From contig JAFSRN010000004.1 in NCBI GenBank assembly GCA_017446095.1, positions 1 through 64,000 of the forward strand: a stretch of DNA of 64,000 bases, read 5' to 3'. This stretch comes from Eubacterium sp. GTDB taxonomy: Bacteria; Bacillota; Clostridia; Oscillospirales; Acutalibacteraceae. Each line of letters opens with the position of its first letter. Within the stretch, counting starts at the first letter, position 1. The notes below the pieces were generated by a model, which was not told the origin of the DNA, did not search any database, and saw only the letters and a program-made list of their open reading frames with translations. A program made the position numbers and the translations under genes. Positions 1 to 7,995 of this stretch are shown piece after piece.

Positions 1-162
1 ATTTTAATAGCCGATCAGCTCTTCGCTGTCGTCATTCATTACTGTTTAGCTCTTATTACAAAAGAGCCGGAGTTCAGTTACTCAATTTAAAATTAAATCG
101 GGTTCCTTTTCGTCGTTGTTTAATTTTCAAGGTCCTTGTGCGTCAGCCAGTCAACTGACGAC
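1..162 (-). promoter_or_regulatory. Probable rRNA operon leader (minus strand, continues past left edge)
   Basis: Read on the minus strand, this stretch holds a boxA-like string, ACCTTGAAAATTAAACAA, near positions 116-133. Such strings are typical of the leader upstream of 16S rRNA and of the 16S-23S spacer in clostridia. The last bases before the window edge (GAGCTGATCGGCTATT) also resemble what usually precedes a mature rRNA 5' end. No rRNA sequence itself is inside the window, so the identity is inferred. The short open frames on the plus strand here are AT-rich and have no recognisable product. Confidence 0.45.
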
Positions 163-168
163 TTGTAC

Positions 169-197
169 ATCATATCAAATAGAATATGATTTGTCAA
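169..197 (-). promoter_or_regulatory. Strong SigA promoter, minus strand, driving the left-edge leader
   Basis: On the minus strand there is a perfect -35 TTGACA (192-197), a 17-base spacer and a -10 TATGAT (169-174, five of six matches). The start would fall near position 162. This strength fits a stable RNA promoter and agrees with the leader downstream of it. It is divergent from metA. Confidence 0.75.
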
Positions 198-390
198 CAA
201 TTTTTTTAGAAAAATTTGCATTTTTTATGAGTTTTTGCAAATTAAACAGAATTATCGAAAGTTGGCAAAAAATTTTATTGATTTATTATACATTCTGTCC
301 AAATTTGCGTATAATAATAGTTATCATATATTTATTACATTATATTATGTGCTACACAAAATGTTGATTTTTTGCCAATACAATAAAGAC

Positions 391-419
391 TTGAATTATT
401 TATTACTATTTGTTATAAT
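391..419 (+). promoter_or_regulatory. Promoter of metA
   Basis: TTGAAT (391-396), a 17-base spacer, then a perfect TATAAT (414-419). Transcription would start near 426, only about 25 bases before the chosen metA start. That leaves no room for a riboswitch (SAM or T-box) in the leader. The stretch from 198 to 390 is AT-rich and I see no gene in it. Confidence 0.7.
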
Positions 420-449
420 TACTACAACATTATGAAAGGGGTTGACGGA

Positions 450-1364
450 ATGCCTATCAGAATCGACAACGAGCTTCCTGCGAAGCAGAGTCTTGAAATG
501 GAAAACATATTCGTAATGAGCAACTTGCGCGCTGATACGCAGGATATCAGACCGCTTAGAATAATAATACTTAATCTTATGCCGACGAAGCTGGAAACGG
601 AAACGCAGTTGTTAAGACTGTTAAGTAATTCGCCCCTTCAGGTTGACATAGAATTTTTACAGGTTGCAACTCACAAGTCAAAGAACGTATCAAAGAACCA
701 CATGGACAAGTTCTACCAGACTTTTGACGAGGTGCAAAACAAAAGATACGACGGAATGATTATAACAGGCGCGCCTGTTGAGCATCTTGAGTTTGAAGAA
801 GTTGACTACTGGGACGAGCTGTGCCGGATTATGGAATGGTCGAAGAAGAACGTTTACTCGACCTGGTACATCTGCTGGGGCGCACAGGCAGGGCTTTACT
901 ACCACTACGGTGTTAAGAAGTACCCGCTTAAAAAGAAGCTGTTCGGCGTGTTCCCCCACTTCTGCCTTGACGATACGCATCCGCTGATGAGGGGTATTGA
1001 CGACGTGTACTACGCGCCACATTCGCGGCATACGGAAATCCGCAGGCAGGATATTGCGCAGGTTAAGGATTTGCAGATACTCTCCTACAGCGAAGATGCA
1101 GGCGTGCATATTCTTGCTGATATGGACTGCCGCAAGTTCTTTGTTACAGGTCACAGTGAATACGACCGAGATACGCTTGCCAAGGAATACTACAGGGATG
1201 TTGAAAAAGGCATTGATATTGAAAAGCCCGTTAACTACTTCCCTAACGATGACGACAAGCTTGTGCCGAAGATGATATGGCGCACAACGGCAAACCTGCT
1301 GTTTAACAACTGGCTGAACTACTTTGTATATCAGAAAACGCCGTATGATTTGAATAACCTATAA
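450..1364 (+). CDS. metA: Homoserine O-acyltransferase MetA, predicted acetyl-CoA specific
   Basis: This enzyme acylates the hydroxyl of L-homoserine, the first committed step of methionine synthesis in the cytoplasm. The protein is 304 aa, the usual family length. The start at 450 (MPIRI...) has AAAGGGG eight bases upstream and matches known MetA N-termini; an ATG at 432 adds six residues without a good ribosome site. Catalytic residues are visible at family positions: Cys142 in ICWGAQ, His235 and Glu237 in TGHSEY. Residue 111 is Glu (GAPVEHLEF). In studied MetA proteins Glu here goes with acetyl-CoA and Gly with succinyl-CoA, so acetyl transfer is inferred. The gene is monocistronic, with its own promoter and a terminator shared with the convergent regulator. 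Confidence 0.95.
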   Translation: MPIRIDNELPAKQSLEMENIFVMSNLRADTQDIRPLRIIILNLMPTKLETETQLLRLLSNSPLQVDIEFLQVATHKSKNVSKNHMDKFYQTFDEVQNKRYDGMIITGAPVEHLEFEEVDYWDELCRIMEWSKKNVYSTWYICWGAQAGLYYHYGVKKYPLKKKLFGVFPHFCLDDTHPLMRGIDDVYYAPHSRHTEIRRQDIAQVKDLQILSYSEDAGVHILADMDCRKFFVTGHSEYDRDTLAKEYYRDVEKGIDIEKPVNYFPNDDDKLVPKMIWRTTANLLFNNWLNYFVYQKTPYDLNNL

Positions 1365-1368
1365 AACA

Positions 1369-1395
1369 AGCCCCGCGGTTGATTGCCGCGAGGCT
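1369..1395. terminator. Bidirectional terminator between metA and the WYL regulator
   Basis: A ten-position stem, AGCCCCGCGG with CCGCGAGGCT (one C-A mismatch), loop of seven, is followed by an AT-rich run on both sides. It sits between two convergent genes and probably serves both. Confidence 0.75.
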
Positions 1396-1406
1396 ATTAT
1401 ATTACA

Positions 1407-2393
1407 TTAATATATATTTGCGATTTTAAGTGCTTTTGTTTTGACTGCGTTTGCAAGCGTTTCAGGCTCAAGCACTTTTATTTTATCGCCAAAGTTCATA
1501 ATCCAGGACACAAATCCGTCGGACACAGCCGCATCGATAGTGGTTTCAAAATGATTACTATCAACTGCGATAAGCGGTATTCTTGCGCCGAATCTGTCCA
1601 TAATTTCCTCGCGCAAATCAAGGTGGCAAAGCAGCCTTACCTTATCCGGCTCGCCACTGAACATATTGAACATCTTGGAAACGTAGTCCGAAACATCAAT
1701 ACCGTGGGTGTATTCGCTTACCTCGCTGATGTCACGTTCAGGCTCGTCCAGCTGCTCGATTTTGCGGATACGGTCAAGGCGCAGGTTCATTAAGTTATCG
1801 TACTTCTCATTGTTGCAGACAAGGTAGTAGTGGTCGTCCTTCCAGATAAGAGCGTAGGGCGAAACCTTAAACGTTTTTTGCGTGTATGATTTGCGGTTTG
1901 CCTTATCAATATTGCGGCGCTTGTAGAGGAATTTTACCTTGTTGCGGTTGAGAATAGCGTCGTGCAGGGCGTCGATGATATAGTATATCTCCTCATTATC
2001 ACACTTGGTGTTTGAATCAATGTACACCTGCGAAACGAGTTCCGCCGCCTCGTTCTTGGAAACAAGCCCTTCAAGCTTTGCAACAAGGTCGCGCGTTTTA
2101 TCCGGCGTGATGAAGCCTGCAGAAGTTACCGCATCAATTAGCAGGCGCACCTGCGGAAGCTCAAAGGTACGGCTTGCGATAAAGAATCCCCTTCTCGGCG
2201 ACATGGAACTTACTATATCGAAACCGATTGAGTTAAGCGTTTTAATATCGGCGTAAATCGACTTGCGCTCGCAGGATATGCCGTCCCTGCCAAGCATTTC
2301 TATAAGATCAGTGGTGGTAAGCGGATTGTTTTCGTCCGAATACTCAAAAAGATATTTGTATATAAGCAGGGTTTTTGTTTTTGAACTTGACAT
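1407..2393 (-). CDS. WYL-domain transcriptional regulator
   Basis: A 328-aa cytoplasmic regulator. Residues 6-60 form a winged helix-turn-helix of the HTH_11/DeoR-like kind (LTTTDLIEML, KSIYADIKTL). Residues about 140-210 form the WYL domain, whose core here reads YALIWKDDHYYLV, so the name-giving WYL triplet is YYL. A C-terminal WCX-like segment follows. WYL domains bind small ligands or nucleic acid and control diverse operons, including stress and defence genes. The target cannot be read from this window, since the neighbours are housekeeping genes. The start has AGGTGA seven bases upstream, and a SigA promoter overlaps the end of the upstream PBP gene, so it can be transcribed independently. 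Confidence 0.85.
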   Translation of the reverse strand: MSSSKTKTLLIYKYLFEYSDENNPLTTTDLIEMLGRDGISCERKSIYADIKTLNSIGFDIVSSMSPRRGFFIASRTFELPQVRLLIDAVTSAGFITPDKTRDLVAKLEGLVSKNEAAELVSQVYIDSNTKCDNEEIYYIIDALHDAILNRNKVKFLYKRRNIDKANRKSYTQKTFKVSPYALIWKDDHYYLVCNNEKYDNLMNLRLDRIRKIEQLDEPERDISEVSEYTHGIDVSDYVSKMFNMFSGEPDKVRLLCHLDLREEIMDRFGARIPLIAVDSNHFETTIDAAVSDGFVSWIMNFGDKIKVLEPETLANAVKTKALKIANIY

Positions 2394-2410
2394 ATAATCA
2401 CCTCAAGGTC

Positions 2411-2439
2411 ATTATAACACTATTCCTCAAGGTTTTCAA
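2411..2439 (-). promoter_or_regulatory. Promoter of the WYL regulator
   Basis: On the minus strand: TTGAAA (2434-2439), a 17-base spacer and a perfect TATAAT (2411-2416). It lies over the last codons of the PBP gene. The predicted start near 2404 leaves an almost leaderless but Shine-Dalgarno-containing message. Confidence 0.6.
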
Positions 2440-3907
2440 CTACCGTACGAAAAACAGGACAGCAATCTTCTGCACCGCTTCTGCCCTCTTCACACATTAC
2501 AACAATGCAGCACTTTGGGTTGTCGTATGGGTAGATGCCTGCAAACCAAGTGTTGCAGAGTTCCGTACCGTTTTTGTACTGCCCCGTCTGCGCTGTGCCG
2601 GTTTTACCTGCCGCTTTGCGGTCTGCGGTTTCCGCACTGTAGGCGGTGCCGCTGTATACCGCAGTGCGCAGATAACGGCAAAGGGTATTTGCTGTTTCGG
2701 TTGACACAGCCTGAACTGCGGCAGCCTTTTTAATTTCGGTTGTGCTGCCGTTGCGTTCCTTCTTCGCTTTTACGACAGTCGGCATATTGTACTTACCGCC
2801 GTTTGCAACTGCGCAGAGCATTGCGCCGATTTGCACGGGTGTTGCTGTTAACTTGCCCTGACCGAATCCAAGCAGCGCAAGCTCACCATCGGATGCGAGG
2901 TCAGAGCGAGTAGGCAGATGCGAATTGCGTAGCGACCAGTTATCGCAAAAATCAATCCTGCCGTCAAAGCCCAATCGCTTTGCGGTGGCAAGTATTTTAT
3001 CAGCACCGAGATTTAGCGCGAGGTTTGCAAAATAACAGTTGCAGGAATTTGCAAGCGCAGTTTCGAGGTTTTCGCTTCCGTGCGCGCGGTGCTTCTGGCA
3101 GGAAAACACAGTGTCGCCAACCTTGATACTGCCCGTGCAATTATAGTTAATGTCAACTCCGTTTTCAAGCGCACAAGCGGCAATAACCACCTTAAACACC
3201 GAGCCGACGCAGTATTGGTTAACGGGCTTGTTAACATATGTGCTGCTCGGCTTTGTTACGCAGGCAAGAAGTTCTGCATTGTTGGCATCAAAGACAAGCA
3301 CACAGCCTTTGTTAATGGTCTTTGCTGCGTTAAACGCAACCTGCTGAATACTCCTGTCAAACGTCATAATATAGCCCTCGCGCGACAGGTAGTTGCCGTA
3401 GTCTGCTGTGCCGTTGTCACCTGACAGCAGGCGACCTTTTGCATCGATATGGTAGCTCACCTTGAGTTCGCGCTTGTAGCCGTCTATATGCTGCAAAAAG
3501 CCCGAAGAATCGCGGCTGATAAACTGCTTTAGGGTTGTATCTGTTTGGTAGGTGTCAAATGTTTTGAGCGAGGTTTCCTTGGTTGAGATTGTATGAACTA
3601 CGGGATAACCCTCCGAAAGCTCGGCGGTAATGCTTTTGATTTGCTTTGGCGAGTAGACATTTTGTATTGCTGCAAGATCGGCAGTAACAGGGCGAATAAT
3701 CGCTGTGATTTGCTGCACGTTATTATTGATTTTTTCGCCGCCGCGGTAGTATAGCTGCACCTCGTTTGCATCAACTGTAACGGCGTAGGAATTGTACCCC
3801 TGCGACACGGTATACGCACCGCTGAAAATGATATACCCAATTCGCCCGAGTGCACCTGCGAAAAGCAGCGCAACGGCAACGGCAAAAGAAACGTATCTTT
3901 TAAACAT
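2420..3907 (-). CDS. Penicillin-binding protein, transpeptidase (class B-like)
   Basis: Membrane-anchored D,D-transpeptidase that cross-links peptidoglycan outside the membrane. The 495-aa protein starts at 3907 (MFKRYVSF); the frame runs open upstream into the U32 gene, but only this ATG has a ribosome site (GAGGGG). One membrane helix at about 5-28 is followed by an N-terminal non-catalytic region and the transpeptidase domain. Active-site motifs are complete: S236-V-F-K239, S288-C-N290 and K435-TGT. The protein is shorter than SpoVD or PBP2x and resembles the compact PbpA-type clostridial PBPs. It is last in the dgt-to-PBP chain; a hairpin covers its ribosome site. A role in septum or spore cortex cannot be separated from general wall growth. 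Confidence 0.9.
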   Translation of the reverse strand: MFKRYVSFAVAVALLFAGALGRIGYIIFSGAYTVSQGYNSYAVTVDANEVQLYYRGGEKINNNVQQITAIIRPVTADLAAIQNVYSPKQIKSITAELSEGYPVVHTISTKETSLKTFDTYQTDTTLKQFISRDSSGFLQHIDGYKRELKVSYHIDAKGRLLSGDNGTADYGNYLSREGYIMTFDRSIQQVAFNAAKTINKGCVLVFDANNAELLACVTKPSSTYVNKPVNQYCVGSVFKVVIAACALENGVDINYNCTGSIKVGDTVFSCQKHRAHGSENLETALANSCNCYFANLALNLGADKILATAKRLGFDGRIDFCDNWSLRNSHLPTRSDLASDGELALLGFGQGKLTATPVQIGAMLCAVANGGKYNMPTVVKAKKERNGSTTEIKKAAAVQAVSTETANTLCRYLRTAVYSGTAYSAETADRKAAGKTGTAQTGQYKNGTELCNTWFAGIYPYDNPKCCIVVMCEEGRSGAEDCCPVFRTVVENLEE

Positions 3908-3913
3908 AAAAAT

Positions 3914-3942
3914 CCCCTCTGTACTATTGTTGTACAAAGGGG
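3914..3942 (-). terminator. Hairpin between the U32 gene and the PBP gene, covering the PBP ribosome site
   Basis: On the minus strand CCCCTTTGTAC pairs with GTACAGAGGGG (one mismatch, loop of seven) and is followed by ATTTTT and then directly by the PBP start codon. It may work as a weak terminator after the U32 gene. Because the GAGGGG Shine-Dalgarno is inside the right arm, it may instead limit PBP translation. Confidence 0.55.
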
Positions 3943-3947
3943 TAATT

Positions 3948-5180
3948 TTATTTACGTTCCACGCGGAATATAGCGTCGGGTGAAATCTCGCGTTCGCAGG
4001 CAAACGAGTATGTGTTTGTCGCCTTATTTGCAACGTCGGTGAACTCGCCGTCATCCTCGTTAAACAGCTCCTCAACCGTAATCTGATACGGCATTTTATC
4101 GGGTTCAACCACTTCGAGCACATCGCCCTGGAAAAACCTGTTGCGCTGCTTAACGATAACCCTTCCGTTTTCACACCTGTCGAAAATTGCGCAGACATCC
4201 CAGTTGCGGATGTAGCCGCCTGAATTCAGCACCTGCCCGTTTTTCATATGACCGAAGTTGAAGCCGTCTGTATATTCGCGGTGGCTCATCTTTTCCATCT
4301 CGTCAAGAATCCACTGCGACGGCTTGAAGTCGGCTTTACGTCCGCCTTTTAGATACTCATCAATCGCGTGGCGGTATGCGTAAGTAACAATCGCGGTGTA
4401 GTACTCGCTCTTCGCCCTGCCCTCAATCTTGAAAGAGTCAATGCCTGCCCTGTCAAGTTCGGGGATGTGGTCAATCATACACAAATCTTTTGAGTTAAAA
4501 ATGTATGTTCCGCTTTCGTCCTGGTTAATCGGGAAGTACTGACCGGGACGCGTTTCCTCAACAAGGGAATACTTCCATCGGCAAGGCTGCGCACAGTCGC
4601 CGCGGTTTGCGTCCCTGCCAATCATATAGTCGGAAAGGATGCAACGTCCGCTGAAGGACATACACATTGCGCCGTGAATAAACACTTCAATTTCAAGGTT
4701 GGGGTTGGTTTTATCACGAATACCGCGTATTTCTTCAAGCGAGAGTTCGCGCGCTGTAACAATTCGCTTTGCGCCGAGGTCATAGAGAGCGTTTGCCGCC
4801 TCGTAATTAACAATACCGACCTGCGTTGACATATGTATATCAACGTCGGGCGCATACTTTTTTGCAAGTGCGAGCACGCCCATATCGGCAATAATCAGCG
4901 CGTCAACGCCTATTGAAGCGACATACGTCAGGTAATCCGGAAGCATAGGAAGCTCGTTATTGCGCGGCAAGGTATTGCAGGTTACATACACCTTTTTGCC
5001 CATGATGTGGGCAAGTTCAACCGCGAACTTAAGCTCGTCTGCATTAAAATTCGAAGGATTTGAGCGCATACCAAACATTTCTCCACCGAGATATACAGCG
5101 TCCGCGCCGAATTTAAGCGCGTATTTTAAACGTTCGGTATCGCCTGCAGGCGAGAGAAGTTCTATATTCTGATTGCACAT
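3948..5180 (-). CDS. U32 family protein, tRNA uridine hydroxylation (TrhP/YrrO-like)
   Basis: About 410 aa. The U32 signature is present (EVFIHGAMC followed by SGRCILS), with conserved cysteines for an iron-sulfur cluster. Family members of this length (E. coli TrhP/YegQ, B. subtilis YrrO) make 5-hydroxyuridine at the tRNA wobble position using prephenate; the older name is collagenase-like peptidase. In B. subtilis the pair yrrN-yrrO lies shortly after mltG (yrrL), and here the gene follows mltG directly, which supports the YrrO assignment. The partner YrrN is not in the window. The start is placed at ATG 5180 with AGAAGG twelve bases upstream; a GTG at 5189 is the alternative but is too close to that site. 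Confidence 0.85.
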   Translation of the reverse strand: MCNQNIELLSPAGDTERLKYALKFGADAVYLGGEMFGMRSNPSNFNADELKFAVELAHIMGKKVYVTCNTLPRNNELPMLPDYLTYVASIGVDALIIADMGVLALAKKYAPDVDIHMSTQVGIVNYEAANALYDLGAKRIVTARELSLEEIRGIRDKTNPNLEIEVFIHGAMCMSFSGRCILSDYMIGRDANRGDCAQPCRWKYSLVEETRPGQYFPINQDESGTYIFNSKDLCMIDHIPELDRAGIDSFKIEGRAKSEYYTAIVTYAYRHAIDEYLKGGRKADFKPSQWILDEMEKMSHREYTDGFNFGHMKNGQVLNSGGYIRNWDVCAIFDRCENGRVIVKQRNRFFQGDVLEVVEPDKMPYQITVEELFNEDDGEFTDVANKATNTYSFACEREISPDAIFRVERK

Positions 5181-5216
5181 ATTATTCACTCGCCTTCTGT
5201 GGTGTTAATGCTTTGA

Positions 5217-6443
5217 TTATGCGTCAAGATACGGTGCGTATTGTGATACCTTTGACTTAAACTCGGAATAAGTTTCCGCAGTATAAAGGGTGCCTTTGGT
5301 ATCGTGGAAGAAGTATCTTGCGTTTGAATCCGCAGGATAAAGCGCTGCGGTGATTGCCTTTTGACCCGGGTTACTGATAGGTCCTGCCGGAAGTCCTACA
5401 ACCGTAGAATCGTTATTCGTGTTGTAGTAGCTCATATAGTAGTCCGCCGTGTGGGCAGAGGTTGATGAAAGCGACGGCTTAACCTTGTTAGTGATGTAGT
5501 CCGATGTTGACTGGCAGCCGAGAGTTGGGAAGTTTGCAGTGTCCTGCAGACGGTTGTGGATGATTGCGGAAATCATACGCATCTGCTCTTCGTCCGCAGC
5601 CTCTTTCTGGATAATTGAAGCGATTGTGATAACCTCGTAGTCGCTCAGACCGAGTTCCTCGGCTCTTGTACGGTACTTTTCAATATACTTTTTATCGCCG
5701 TTTTCAAGGAACTTCTTGATTGTGGAGGACGCGCTTTCGTCAATGTAGAACTCATAGGTATCGGGGAAAAGATAGCCTTCAAGCCTGTAAGGAACCTTGT
5801 CGTCCGCCTTGAGGTCAGCAACCATTGAGTAGGTGAACTCGGTTGACTGGATAACGGAGAGCAGCGCCTGCTTGTCGCAAACATCGTTATCTGCAAGCTT
5901 TTCAACGATTTCGGGCACGGTATAGCCCTCGGGGAAAGTGAGGGTTACGGTTTCGCTCGAAACATTTTCGCCCTGCAGGGTTATGAGCATACCTTCAAGA
6001 CCCATTTTGCCGTTGAGGTAGTAAACGCCTGCATCAAACGGACCGCCGAGCTGGTTGGAACTGAACACCTTGTCACGCAGTTTGATAAACACCTTGCAGA
6101 AGTTTTTGCATCTGATAAGTCCGTTTTCGGCAAAGGCGTCAATTGCTTCGTCGCTGCTTTTAACTTCCTGCGTGAATGAAATTGTAACGGACGACTTGGT
6201 TTTTGTGATAGCAAGCACGTCGTTCATACACATAATTGCGTAAATCGAAGCAGCCATTGAAAGTACAATAACTATGATGAAAAACAGGTATGTTGAACCA
6301 ACGCCCGATTTTTTCTTTTTCTTCTTTTTCTTTTTAGCTGCGGCAGCGGTTGACGCACCTGCTGACCTGCTGACGCTGCTGTCGCTGTGATTTGAAAAAT
6401 AAATGTCGTTTGTATTTGATTTTGAATCCTGCTTAAAGTCCAT
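5217..6443 (-). CDS. mltG: Endolytic murein transglycosylase MltG
   Basis: Cleaves nascent glycan strands at the outer membrane face and so ends their polymerisation. The 408-aa protein has a polar cytoplasmic tail, an unbroken run of nine lysines at about 37-45, one transmembrane helix at about 50-74 and an extracellular YceG/MltG domain. The catalytic glutamate is E281 in IIQKEA, followed by the HNRL motif. The start at ATG 6443 has GGAGGG five bases upstream; the frame is open four codons further to a TTG. It is one base after the 5-FCL stop and so translationally coupled. The order mltG - U32 matches B. subtilis yrrL and its neighbours. Confidence 0.93.
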   Translation of the reverse strand: MDFKQDSKSNTNDIYFSNHSDSSVSRSAGASTAAAAKKKKKKKKKSGVGSTYLFFIIVIVLSMAASIYAIMCMNDVLAITKTKSSVTISFTQEVKSSDEAIDAFAENGLIRCKNFCKVFIKLRDKVFSSNQLGGPFDAGVYYLNGKMGLEGMLITLQGENVSSETVTLTFPEGYTVPEIVEKLADNDVCDKQALLSVIQSTEFTYSMVADLKADDKVPYRLEGYLFPDTYEFYIDESASSTIKKFLENGDKKYIEKYRTRAEELGLSDYEVITIASIIQKEAADEEQMRMISAIIHNRLQDTANFPTLGCQSTSDYITNKVKPSLSSTSAHTADYYMSYYNTNNDSTVVGLPAGPISNPGQKAITAALYPADSNARYFFHDTKGTLYTAETYSEFKSKVSQYAPYLDA

Positions 6444-6444
6444 C

Positions 6445-7008
6445 TTACCCTCCAAAATCGTAAATTGTTTTATCTGTAACTAAAATGTTTACTGCTATAT
6501 CGTGTTCCTCAACAGGTATGTCGTCGCACAGCATTTCCTCATAGCAAAGCCCTGCGCTTACACCGCTGTAAGAATCAAGGAATCTGTCGTAATATCCGCC
6601 GCCGTAGCCAAGCCTGTGGCCACTGCGGTTAAAACTCATCCCAGGAACAATTATAATAGAATTTTTAAAATCTTCAAGTCTTTTATTAAAATTTATATCA
6701 GGTTCGCGGATACCGAAGGTGCCAACCTTAAGTTCCGACAGCGAATTGATTATGTAAAAACTCATATCGCCGTGCCTGTTTTCACAATACGGAACTGCAA
6801 CGGTTTTGCCTGCTGTCAGGGCATTTTCAATAAGCGGCTCGGTTTTTATTTCGTCTTTGGTAGAAACGTAAACAAGCAGCGTATCCGCGTTTTTGTACTC
6901 ATCAAGCGATACAAGAGAAGTAATCATTGCTTCGTCTTTGACCGCTTTATTTTCTATATTTTGGCGCTTCTGCAAAAGTTCTTTGCGCAAGGTGCTTTTT
7001 ACTTGCAT
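6445..7008 (-). CDS. 5-formyltetrahydrofolate cyclo-ligase
   Basis: ATP-dependent conversion of 5-formyl-THF to 5,10-methenyl-THF, returning stored folate to the one-carbon pool. The protein is 187 aa, normal for the family. The C-terminal signature is clear: PGMSFNRSGHRLGYGGGYYD, holding the glycine-rich ATP loop and the metal-binding Asp. The N-terminal basic helix (STLRKELLQKRQ) binds nucleotide in homologues. The start at 7008 (MQVKSTLRK) overlaps the end of the DJ-1 gene by about ten bases; a longer frame back to 7086 lies inside that gene and is rejected. Confidence 0.92.
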   Translation of the reverse strand: MQVKSTLRKELLQKRQNIENKAVKDEAMITSLVSLDEYKNADTLLVYVSTKDEIKTEPLIENALTAGKTVAVPYCENRHGDMSFYIINSLSELKVGTFGIREPDINFNKRLEDFKNSIIIVPGMSFNRSGHRLGYGGGYYDRFLDSYSGVSAGLCYEEMLCDDIPVEEHDIAVNILVTDKTIYDFGG

Positions 7009-7538
7009 TGTATCTGCTTTCTGACCGTTTCGGCAACATCTGCGCCCTTGAGTTTTTTTACAATCTCGAGTCCAAAGTCGATGCATACGCCTGCGCCGCG
7101 CGCTGTGATAAAATTGCCGTCTGTAACAACGTACTCGTCGGAAAGAGTTGCACCGTCGAGCGCATCCTCAAAGCCCGGGAAACAGGTAGCCTCTTTGCCC
7201 CTGAGTAAACCTTTATGCCCGAGAATTGACGGCGCTGCGCAGATTGCACAAACGGGAACGTCAATATTTACCGCATTATCGATTGCGTTTTGCACTTTTT
7301 CGCAATTTTCAAGGTTGAGCGTACCCGGCATACCGCCGGGAAGTACGATTGCTTCCACATCATAGAAGTCAAACTGATTAATAAGCATATCGGTAGCAAC
7401 GGGAACGCCGCAGGATGAATTAACAACGCTGCCCGTAACGCCAACCGTCTTAACCTCTATTCCTGCTCTCGTCATCATATCGAGCGGTGCAAGGGCTTCT
7501 ATAATTTCAAATCCGTCAGCTAAAAAAACGTAAACCAT
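6999..7538 (-). CDS. DJ-1/PfpI family protein (YajL/ThiJ-like)
   Basis: A 179-aa single-domain protein of the class I glutamine amidotransferase-like fold. The nucleophile-elbow cysteine is in CAICAAPSIL, and the N-terminal Glu that activates it is in GFEIIEALAP. YajL/DJ-1 relatives act as redox-sensing chaperones or proposed deglycases; the exact reaction is disputed in the family. The start has AAAGGAG five bases upstream. The gene overlaps the preceding acetyltransferase by 23 bases and the following 5-FCL by about ten, so all three are coupled. Confidence 0.88.
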   Translation of the reverse strand: MVYVFLADGFEIIEALAPLDMMTRAGIEVKTVGVTGSVVNSSCGVPVATDMLINQFDFYDVEAIVLPGGMPGTLNLENCEKVQNAIDNAVNIDVPVCAICAAPSILGHKGLLRGKEATCFPGFEDALDGATLSDEYVVTDGNFITARGAGVCIDFGLEIVKKLKGADVAETVRKQIQCK

Positions 7539-7995
7539 CTTTGCTCCTTTCGTATATCATCACCTGGGGCTCAGTCAAATGGTAACCCTCCAGTAAATAT
7601 TCGGTTATTCTTTCATTTTCATCAAAAGAAATATGTTCAATTCCTGTTTTTGAAATAAAGCCTCGGGCTTTATAAAAATTAATAAGGTCATCGTTTGCAG
7701 GAATCAAGCATATCAAGCACTCGTCTTTTTGGCAATACTTAATTAGCTCAGTCATATAGCCCAATCCTTCATAGCACTTTTTGGTTGAAGCGGCATAAAT
7801 ATATTTTGCAGAATACATTTTAATATTGCAATCAACTAAAAATAGCATTGAAGCGAGCTCATTATCTCTGTAATAACCAAGACATATTGCATGTTGAATA
7901 TTGTTGATAAAAAACTTAATTTCTTCTCTGGTGTCTCCGAAAATCTCACTCCAAAGTGAAATAATATCTTCGGTATTAGTACACTGCTTAATCAT
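7516..7995 (-). CDS. GNAT-like N-acetyltransferase, substrate unknown
   Basis: A 159-aa protein with the order of elements of a GNAT domain: an N-terminal helix pair, the strand MLFLVDC, then YIYAASTKKCYEGLGYMTELI, where the acetyl-CoA loop is expected but is a weak version of the usual Q/RxxGxG/A. A C-terminal part reads FYKARGF, typical of GNATs. The start at 7995 (MIKQC) overlaps the stop of the upstream DUF2156 gene. A longer frame to 8019 lies within that gene. The substrate cannot be told from sequence or context. Confidence 0.7.
   Translation of the reverse strand: MIKQCTNTEDIISLWSEIFGDTREEIKFFINNIQHAICLGYYRDNELASMLFLVDCNIKMYSAKYIYAASTKKCYEGLGYMTELIKYCQKDECLICLIPANDDLINFYKARGFISKTGIEHISFDENERITEYLLEGYHLTEPQVMIYERSKDGLRFFS

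Noticed and set aside
116-435. Two short plus-strand open frames before metA
   Set aside because: They are AT-rich, lie across the minus-strand leader and promoter and the metA promoter, and have no ribosome site or familiar sequence.
690-1154. Antisense open frame of 154 codons in metA and similar long antisense frames in addA, addB, ligA and the kinase
   Set aside because: They are shadows of well-supported genes on the other strand, with no ribosome site or domain.
3908-4198. 97-residue extension upstream of the PBP
   Set aside because: It lies in another frame of the U32 gene and crosses the hairpin; the chosen ATG has the ribosome site and begins a membrane anchor.
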